19,882 nt of DNA from JBELHR01 sp042091275 (lineage in GTDB: Bacteria; Bacteroidota; Bacteroidia; Flavobacteriales; Flavobacteriaceae): the NCBI GenBank assembly GCA_042091275.1, contig JBELHR010000033.1:1-19882 (forward strand), written 5' to 3'. Positions 14,971-19,882 of this stretch are shown piece after piece. The notes below the pieces were generated by a model. It was given only the letters and a program-made list of their open reading frames with translations, ran no database searches and was not told the DNA's origin. The position numbers and the translations under genes were made by a program. Position 1 is the first letter of the stretch, and the number at the start of each line of letters is the position of its first letter.

Positions 14971-16176
14971 CTAATTTTTCATTTTAATTATATTTTTTGG
15001 CCATGGGTCTTCAAATTCAAATCCTTCCCCCCAAAGTCTAATTTCTTCATCCGTCAGAAAACAAGTTTCCAGTTTTTCAGTAAAAGGGTCTACCTGAGAT
15101 TTATCCCCAATGACAGTTAGCTCGCAATATCGGTCTCCAAAACGACCTGATTCTTCCGCCAACATTTCTTTTAGCTTTTCGATTTCCATTTGGGAAAGAT
15201 CATTGTTTTTGTCCTCTACGATTCCCGATCGCCAAGATCCAATCAACTCCAAACTAATTCCTCCCGCTGCTTGCTGCCAAAGCAAAGCATCCTTGTCTCG
15301 ACTGGCCAACCAGAAAAACCCTTTACTTCGATAAATTCTTTTGTCTAGGAATTGATGGCAGACATCCCAGAGACGCTGGGGATGAAATGGGCGATCATCC
15401 CTTATAACTCTAGTGGTGATATCATAAGGACTGTCGGTGTTCTTTTCCAATTCCAAAATTGGTTTTAACTCCTTGTTTAATTGAGTGACATTAGCATAAT
15501 TATATTCTTCCAATTCAAACAAGGATTCTATAGAAAGTTTTCCAAATAGTACAGAGTGTACAGAGGCAGAAGGATTTAGTTCTTGAGCATAGGTCGCAAT
15601 ATTTGGTAGTTTGTCTTTTTCAATTTTATCTGCCTTGGTAATAAACAAATGAGAGCAAAATAATATTTGTTCCACCAATAAGTTTACGGTGTCTCTTTTT
15701 CCTTGGCTCATGTTTTTGCGCATCTGGGGAATAAGCCCCTCTCCATAGTTAAAATCGTGTTTCAACATAAAGCTATCCACAAGGACAAACATCCCTGTTA
15801 GTTTGACTTGGCTATGTCCCTTGAAATACTCGATAAGAGGCATAGGGTGGCAACTTCCAGAAGTTTCAATGATGATGAGTTCCGGACTCTTGTTTAGTAA
15901 TAAAACATCAATGGCTTCATCGAGTTTTTTAATTCCCATTCTACTACTTAGAACACAAGAGGAAATGGATTTCAATATACTGTCATCATTTTCTACTAGA
16001 TTGGTGTTACCGAGTAGCTCCCCATCGACATCGAGTTCACTCATGTCATTTACTATGGCGCAAATAGGAATATTTTTTCGTTTTGACTGAGCGAGTAAAC
16101 TTCTAAAAAGAGTTGTTTTTCCCGACCCAAGGAATCCATTTAGGATGACTACTGGAACTTTTTTTATTGCATTCAT
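14971..16176 (-). CDS. Long COG0523 (CobW-type) GTPase with degenerate CxCC motif
   Basis: A 401-residue G3E-family GTPase. Walker A is GFLGSGKTT (14-22), the switch segment is NDMSELDVDGEL (43-54), then IIETSGSCHP, and the guanine-specificity motif is TKAD. The C-terminal CobW_C domain is complete (HPQRLWDVC, RSKGFFWLASR, FGDRYCELTVIGD, CFLTDEEI). It resembles YciC/ZagA-type zinc GTPases in length and tail. Unusually, where the family has the metal-binding GCICC, it reads SSCVLSSRMG (72-81), so only one of three cysteines (Cys74) remains. It may have lost metal loading or use different ligands. It lies 38 bases after the DUF1579-like gene. Family sure, function uncertain. Confidence 0.87.
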   Translation of the reverse strand: MNAIKKVPVVILNGFLGSGKTTLFRSLLAQSKRKNIPICAIVNDMSELDVDGELLGNTNLVENDDSILKSISSCVLSSRMGIKKLDEAIDVLLLNKSPELIIIETSGSCHPMPLIEYFKGHSQVKLTGMFVLVDSFMLKHDFNYGEGLIPQMRKNMSQGKRDTVNLLVEQILFCSHLFITKADKIEKDKLPNIATYAQELNPSASVHSVLFGKLSIESLFELEEYNYANVTQLNKELKPILELEKNTDSPYDITTRVIRDDRPFHPQRLWDVCHQFLDKRIYRSKGFFWLASRDKDALLWQQAAGGISLELIGSWRSGIVEDKNNDLSQMEIEKLKEMLAEESGRFGDRYCELTVIGDKSQVDPFTEKLETCFLTDEEIRLWGEGFEFEDPWPKNIIKMKN

Positions 16177-16214
16177 TTTTATTTCTTATTCTATTAAAAG
16201 CTTCTTTCGGCAAA

Positions 16215-16691
16215 TCACTTGACGTTTTGAAAAGTGTCTTCAAAGGATCTGGTCCATTCCCCATCGATTAATTTTTCGCCGTATTCTTGAAAGTTTCCAT
16301 CCGGTGTTTGTGTAAAAAAGAATCTTGTTTTTTTATCTTTCAAAACAATCAATTTTCCATCCTTGTATTCGGCTGGATACCTTGCGAAGCCCTCTTTTGA
16401 AAAACGATGGTAATAATAGTTCTGATCTGTTTGGTCGTAAGTAACTATTGTGCGAAGTTGGAGAAACTCAGTATTTAATTCAATTACTAAAATACTCTTG
16501 TTTAGATCAAAGGAGATTTTCTCGTAAGCGGCGCCCTCTTTTATCAATGTGCCGTTTTCATAAATTTTTGAGGTTCCGATCCATTCCCCAACTAAGAAAC
16601 TCAGCTGCTCCATCTTATCTTTTTCTGAATTTTGGGCAGTCATCGAGGTCAAAAGAAAAACCCCAATAAGTAAACAGTAGTATTTCTTCAT
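16215..16691 (-). CDS. Secreted DUF1579-like beta-barrel protein
   Basis: A 158-residue protein. The start MKKYYCLLIGVFLLTSMTAQ is a signal peptide with likely cleavage after TAQ. The mature part resembles DUF1579 and nitrobindin/lipocalin-like small beta-barrels: LSFLVGEWIGTSKIY near residue 30, a series of short strands, YYYHRFSKEGFARYP, and terminal DGEWTRSFEDTF. Such proteins may bind a small hydrophobic ligand in the periplasm, but no ligand is known here. A promoter-like TAGATTTG lies 38 bases upstream (16729-16736). It is followed by the long COG0523 GTPase gene after 38 bases, perhaps on one transcript. Confidence 0.8.
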   Translation of the reverse strand: MKKYYCLLIGVFLLTSMTAQNSEKDKMEQLSFLVGEWIGTSKIYENGTLIKEGAAYEKISFDLNKSILVIELNTEFLQLRTIVTYDQTDQNYYYHRFSKEGFARYPAEYKDGKLIVLKDKKTRFFFTQTPDGNFQEYGEKLIDGEWTRSFEDTFQNVK

Positions 16692-16728
16692 GGTTTTTAG
16701 ATTTCGGAATAGACAGGTAAAGATAAAG

Positions 16729-16736
16729 CAAATCTA
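16729..16736 (-). promoter_or_regulatory. Candidate -7 promoter box (TAGATTTG)
   Basis: Exact match to the Bacteroidota TAnnTTTG element on the minus strand, 37 bases upstream of the ATG of the DUF1579-like gene. A good -33 TTTG at normal spacing is not evident (the nearest is about 30 bases upstream), so the call is tentative. Confidence 0.4.
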
Positions 16737-16801
16737 GACATTCAGAAAGTGCTTGTTCTTTTACTTCAAACCCATTCAGGAATTAAATTCAGCAATACTG
16801 T

Positions 16802-16918
16802 TTACAGTTCACTACGGTTATTTTTAAAAATCTGGATGAATTCATCATTTTCTTTTGAACAAGAGGTTGTGAGAAGGACAAAACTGAGCGTAAAAATTAA
16901 TAAAAATCGATTGTTCAC
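16802..16918 (-). CDS. Very short lipoprotein ORF, or remnant of one (38 aa)
   Basis: With a GTG start at 16918, the product reads MNNRFLLIFTLSFVLLTTSC, a clean lipoprotein signal with lipobox TTSC at Cys20. An 18-residue polar tail (SKENDEFIQIFKNNRSEL) follows before TAA. The signal peptide is convincing, but the mature part is too short for any domain. It may be a genuine small lipoprotein or the front of a gene truncated by a stop: after the TAA the frame continues for about 11 more codons before another stop. It sits in the gap between the four-helix membrane protein gene (34 bases upstream) and the promoter of the DUF1579-like gene. Confidence 0.42.
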   Translation of the reverse strand: MNNRFLLIFTLSFVLLTTSCSKENDEFIQIFKNNRSEL

Positions 16919-16951
16919 AATTACAAGAGGGTTTGAGGTATTATCTTGTTG

Positions 16952-17692
16952 CTAAAGCCTGTTGTTTTGATATAAACCAATTAATTGTTTTGCTAATTCC
17001 GCTTTTGTCTCGTCCTTAAGTTTTTTGTTTTCCGGTGATATGGTGTCAATCACCTGAACAGACATACCAACCGCATTTATGCGTTCTAAAACAACGACAT
17101 ATTCTTTGGCTTGAGCCATTATTGACCTGTAGAGGAGGAGAAATGAAGCGCCAATAAAATTTACTATTAATCCAGAAATAGATGCAATTATTGATGCTTG
17201 AAAATTTATGGAGTCGTGGAAGACCATAATTGCTCCATAAATAATTAGTCCAAATCCAATTGTCATAACAAAAACGGATAGCTGAAATATAGATTTAACT
17301 TGATTTAGGTTTCTGTTCAAGTAGCTCTCCAATTTGATTTTAGCTAAATCCCAGCCAAGCATGGGATCATCGGGATGCTCAGCTAGTTTTAATTCTTTTT
17401 CAGTTAAAACTTTTGAATTCCTTTCTCTTTCAATATTTGCGCCATAACTAATAGCAATAGACAGAAGTAGTAATGTAAAAAGCAGCAGTCCGAAACATGT
17501 AATTAAAATATTTGAATTTTGCTGAGGGAAGGCTGAGTTTGGATAAATAATATTTCCGACTACAGCAGTGAATACCGTCAAAATGGTTAATAATCCAGCT
17601 AATTTCATAAGGAATCGGATATTTTTGTTTCCAGTTTTCCAAGCATTGAACAGATGAGACATGAAGCTTTTGGAAGTTTCGTAAATAGGCAT
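16952..17692 (-). CDS. Four-helix membrane protein, possibly TRADD-N-associated 2TM type
   Basis: A 246-residue protein with membrane helices at about 27-49, 61-84, 134-158 and 164-188. A cytosolic hydrophilic segment between helices 2 and 3 carries PDDPMLGWDLAKIKLESYL (109-125), and the C-terminal tail is charged. The second helix pair, with QVKSIFQLSVFVMTIGFGLIIYG and LIVNFIGASFLLLYRS followed by a soluble helix, recalls the TRADD-N-associated membrane domain found near predicted conflict-system proteins. That similarity is from memory and tentative; otherwise I do not recognise it. The nearest genes are two short secreted ORFs, giving no functional hint. Confidence 0.7.
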   Translation of the reverse strand: MPIYETSKSFMSHLFNAWKTGNKNIRFLMKLAGLLTILTVFTAVVGNIIYPNSAFPQQNSNILITCFGLLLFTLLLLSIAISYGANIERERNSKVLTEKELKLAEHPDDPMLGWDLAKIKLESYLNRNLNQVKSIFQLSVFVMTIGFGLIIYGAIMVFHDSINFQASIIASISGLIVNFIGASFLLLYRSIMAQAKEYVVVLERINAVGMSVQVIDTISPENKKLKDETKAELAKQLIGLYQNNRL

Positions 17693-17731
17693 AATAATAT
17701 TTTATAGTTGGTTAAATGTTCTGGAATATTG

Positions 17732-17866
17732 CTAGGTTTTTTTGTGAAAGAATATGTTTCTTGATGGCCAAGACATTTTCTTCTTGTTTAAGGAATCCTC
17801 TATAGACTGACCTAATCCCGCAACAGATGAGATTAGAAAAATAAAAGTGGTTATCGTTTTTGCCAT
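17732..17866 (-). CDS. Short secreted peptide ORF (44 aa)
   Basis: The ATG at 17866 opens a 44-codon frame: MAKTITTFIFLISSVAGLGQ is a plausible signal peptide, cleaved near GLGQ as is common in Bacteroidota secreted proteins. A basic tail (SIEDSLNKKKMSWPSRNIFF) and a TAG stop follow. It starts 31 bases after the SRPBCC gene stop on the same strand and ends 39 bases before the membrane protein gene, so it fits as a small gene in a run of same-strand genes. No family is recognised. It may also be the front end of a lost secreted protein. Confidence 0.4.
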   Translation of the reverse strand: MAKTITTFIFLISSVAGLGQSIEDSLNKKKMSWPSRNIFFHKKT

Positions 17867-17897
17867 GTTTTGGTGGGAGTAGGGGTTTAATTTTACT

Positions 17898-18464
17898 TTA
17901 GGCTTCCTTGTTAGAAAACATCCTATTATTTCCGAATTGGTTCTTTCTAACAGCTTGCCCTGTTTCGATATAATATTGGAAGCCTTTTACTACATCTTTG
18001 ACGTATTTTGACATGCTGGGCAAAAGGTAAAATTTTGTAAATACCCATCTTAAAGACTTGGAATATCTTCTTAAAGCAATATCGGGATATATAATAATGG
18101 ATATGGATAGGGCGGAAACTTCATCTTCTTTCGATGTAATTTCCCATAAAACTTTTGCAGTGGCGTATTTACCTCGCCCAATAAGCAATTCGTATCCTTC
18201 GCCTATATTCCACTCGGTGAATAATCTATGTAATTTAAGTCCATTATAATATTGTATGGTATCTTCTGCTCCAACTTCACCCCATTTTATGACTTTGTTT
18301 TCTTGACAAAATGGATGACATGACTCGAGAATTCCTGGTGTCGCTATTACTTCCCAAAGTTTTTCTTTAGAGGTATTTATAGTCGTTTGATAGCCAATGT
18401 TTGACTCGCTTATTCCTTGTTTTACTAACATAATAGCTTCCTTATGCAATTTGTCCCATCTCAT
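17898..18464 (-). CDS. SRPBCC-fold (polyketide cyclase/START-like) protein
   Basis: A 188-residue protein whose residues about 22-165 match the SRPBCC helix-grip fold: YQTTINTSKEKLWEVIATPGILESCHPFC is the typical opening (ligand-pocket strand, then the helix with W and the P-G turn). A long series of strands leads to the C-terminal helix (YVKDVVKGFQYYIETG). This fold binds hydrophobic ligands or catalyses cyclase-type reactions. No catalytic residues can be assigned. The start chosen is ATG at 18464; a second ATG at codon 12 (18431) lies closer to the domain and may be the real one. It is 76 bases downstream of the serine hydrolase gene stop. Confidence 0.8.
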   Translation of the reverse strand: MRWDKLHKEAIMLVKQGISESNIGYQTTINTSKEKLWEVIATPGILESCHPFCQENKVIKWGEVGAEDTIQYYNGLKLHRLFTEWNIGEGYELLIGRGKYATAKVLWEITSKEDEVSALSISIIIYPDIALRRYSKSLRWVFTKFYLLPSMSKYVKDVVKGFQYYIETGQAVRKNQFGNNRMFSNKEA

Positions 18465-18540
18465 AAATCATTGTAGATGTCAAGTTAAGAAAAAGGATGC
18501 AAAGTCAATATGCTCGGATATTCCCTATTAGAATTAGCCT

Positions 18541-19767
18541 CTAATTTTTAATGTTTTGTGAATACACCAGTTTTGAGAATTCATCAAAAATTGACGTAGT
18601 TTCCTCGTGATTAAATGGTATGTGCTGAGTAAAAATACAGGAGGCGACTCCAGACTTATAATCTATATAAAAATAAGTATTCATCATTCCCCCCCAATAT
18701 ACAGTTCCTGGTTTTCGCCCATAACTTGTTCCTTCATTGTCAATTGCCCACGCCAGTCCCCATTTGGTGGAGTCAGATGTAAAGTTTTCTAGATTACAGC
18801 AGTAAGCGGGATTGAAGTAATTCCCCTTGCTATCCATATTTATATTGTTAATTTGATTTTTCAACATTTCTTTAACCGTCTCTTTCTCCAGGAGGACTAA
18901 GCCATCCAGTGAACCGTAGTTTAGTAAGCATTTTAGGAGTGTCATATAGTCATTTGGTGAAGACCACAAACCGTCATCACCACTGAAGATGGTTGCCCTT
19001 TCTTTTGGAATACGCTCTTTTATTTCAGTCAAAGTCTGTTTCCCATCTGGACCTCTATAACCTCTTGAGACAATGAATTTTTGTAAAGAATCCGGAACAT
19101 TAAAAAACGTTCTATTCATTTGTAAAGGCTTCGTTATATTTTCTATAAAGTAATCTTCCAAAGTAGATTGACTTACCTTTTCAATTAGTTTTCCAACCCA
19201 TTCGAGACTTGTTCCGTATATAAATTTCGTTCCACTTTCAAATCGCCTAGGGGCGTCTTCGTAGCCCCAATCATCGTAATCAAAATTAGCTAATTCCGAA
19301 TCAGTACAACACGCATAACCAAACCCCGAAGTATGAGTTAAGAGGTGTCTTAAGGTAATCGCATTTTGAGCTTTTGAAAGCTTCCCATTTGTTAAAATTG
19401 GGATGTTTGTCATTTCCGGCATCCATGAACTCAAATCATCATCTAAACCGATTTCCCCTCTTTCAACCAGTTGAAGAGCTGCAACACTCGTGAGCAGTTT
19501 GGTCATGGAATGAAGCTGAAAAATATGGTCTTTTGTTACATTTATATTTTCGTTCCAAACCGCTTTACCATAGCTGAAGGACAATTCCTCACCAAATTTA
19601 TCAGATGCAATAGCAACCACACTAGGTAAGTCACTAGAATTCATCTTTTCATTCATAGCCAATGTTACTTGGCTCTGGCTCGGAAATCTAAAAGTATGGT
19701 TTTTACTTTTTTCACAGCCAATTATTAAAATCAGTATGGGGATAAATTTGAACAGTTTAGTCATCAT
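18541..19767 (-). CDS. Serine hydrolase lipoprotein of the class C beta-lactamase/esterase fold
   Basis: A 408-residue lipoprotein. MMTKLFKFIPILILIIGC gives a signal peptide with lipobox IIGC and Cys18. The beta-lactamase-related (PF00144-type) domain follows: catalytic SxxK is SMTK (87-90, HSMTKLLTS), then LRHLLTHTSGFGY, with the second motif Tyr184 in FIYGTSLEW and a terminal VYWGGMMNTYFYID strand replacing KTG. Relatives are esterases, D-aminopeptidases and peptidoglycan-related hydrolases rather than true beta-lactamases. It is probably exposed to the periplasm or surface. Tandem ATG codons begin the gene, so the start may be three bases further in. It follows a partial gene by 59 bases. 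Confidence 0.88.
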   Translation of the reverse strand: MMTKLFKFIPILILIIGCEKSKNHTFRFPSQSQVTLAMNEKMNSSDLPSVVAIASDKFGEELSFSYGKAVWNENINVTKDHIFQLHSMTKLLTSVAALQLVERGEIGLDDDLSSWMPEMTNIPILTNGKLSKAQNAITLRHLLTHTSGFGYACCTDSELANFDYDDWGYEDAPRRFESGTKFIYGTSLEWVGKLIEKVSQSTLEDYFIENITKPLQMNRTFFNVPDSLQKFIVSRGYRGPDGKQTLTEIKERIPKERATIFSGDDGLWSSPNDYMTLLKCLLNYGSLDGLVLLEKETVKEMLKNQINNINMDSKGNYFNPAYCCNLENFTSDSTKWGLAWAIDNEGTSYGRKPGTVYWGGMMNTYFYIDYKSGVASCIFTQHIPFNHEETTSIFDEFSKLVYSQNIKN

Positions 19768-19826
19768 TCTTAGTTTATTGTTTAAGGTCTAGGAATATGT
19801 CTCACTCGTTGCATTATCGACTAGTT

Positions 19827-19882
19827 TTATTTGTCTAGCGCAGCTTTTAGTTGAGGGGATGCCTCTGGCTGTTTTAGGTCAG
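19827..19882 (-). CDS. Probable C-terminal end of a gene cut by the window edge
   Basis: On the minus strand one frame is open from the right edge to a TAA at 19827-19829, ending DLKQPEASPQLKAALDK; the other two frames meet a stop at once. The polar, Ala/Lys-rich tail looks like a protein C-terminus, and the spacing of 59 bases to the serine hydrolase gene is normal for same-strand neighbours. With only 17 codons visible, the call is weak and no function can be given. Confidence 0.35.
   Translation of the reverse strand, partial: DLKQPEASPQLKAALDK

Noticed and set aside
16749..16955. 68-residue plus-strand frame
   Set aside because: No signal, domain or sensible composition, and it lies antisense to the small lipoprotein ORF and the promoter of the DUF1579-like gene.
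18541..19767. True class C beta-lactamase (antibiotic resistance)
   Set aside because: Lipoprotein signal, Tyr-Gly-Thr in place of Tyr-x-Asn and WGG in place of KTG fit esterase/peptidase-like relatives instead.

Overview
The window looks like part of a Bacteroidota chromosome, most likely Flavobacteriia. It is AT-rich, nearly every gene lacks a Shine-Dalgarno site, two promoters carry the phylum-specific TAnnTTTG -7 box, lipoproteins with short lipoboxes are common, and a 2TM-domain regulator typical of the phylum is present. This is inferred from sequence style only. I see no tRNA, rRNA, CRISPR array, insertion sequence or phage gene.

Left part (1-4665), all on the minus strand: the start of a lipoprotein cut by the window edge, then a likely operon read leftwards from 3135 (DUF1254/DUF1214 lipoprotein, DoxX-like membrane protein, GNAT acetyltransferase, short COG0523 metal-chaperone GTPase). 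After a 311-base gap comes a phytanoyl-CoA-dioxygenase-like 2-oxoglutarate oxygenase.

Middle part (4666-14289) is the notable region. A minus-strand operon of seven genes, all overlapping or spaced by 2 bases (12019 down to 5253), encodes two SAM methyltransferases, an LTA-synthase-like membrane phospho-headgroup transferase, a Wzx/MATE-type flippase, a RibD-C/DHFR-fold reductase, a BchC-like dehydrogenase and a PTPS/QueD-like pterin-fold enzyme. A divergent plus-strand operon (12107-14289) adds a CDP-alcohol phosphotransferase, a GT4 glycosyltransferase and an ICMT/PEMT-like membrane methyltransferase. Together they look like a pathway that builds a small, possibly pterin-like, moiety, joins it to a lipid or sugar, flips it across the inner membrane and modifies it outside. 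The PTPS-like and dehydrogenase members lack the standard catalytic and zinc residues, so known pterin chemistry may not apply. Beyond the operon's end, an XRE-2TM regulator gene has its own promoter preceded by four CTGTC-type direct repeats at exactly 11-base spacing, an arrangement like a PhoB (Pho) box.

Right part (14290-19882), all minus strand: DUF998 membrane protein, a long COG0523 GTPase with a degenerate CxCC motif, a secreted DUF1579-like protein, a tiny lipoprotein ORF, a four-helix membrane protein, a short secreted ORF, an SRPBCC protein, a class-C beta-lactamase-fold lipoprotein, and the probable tail of one more gene at the edge.
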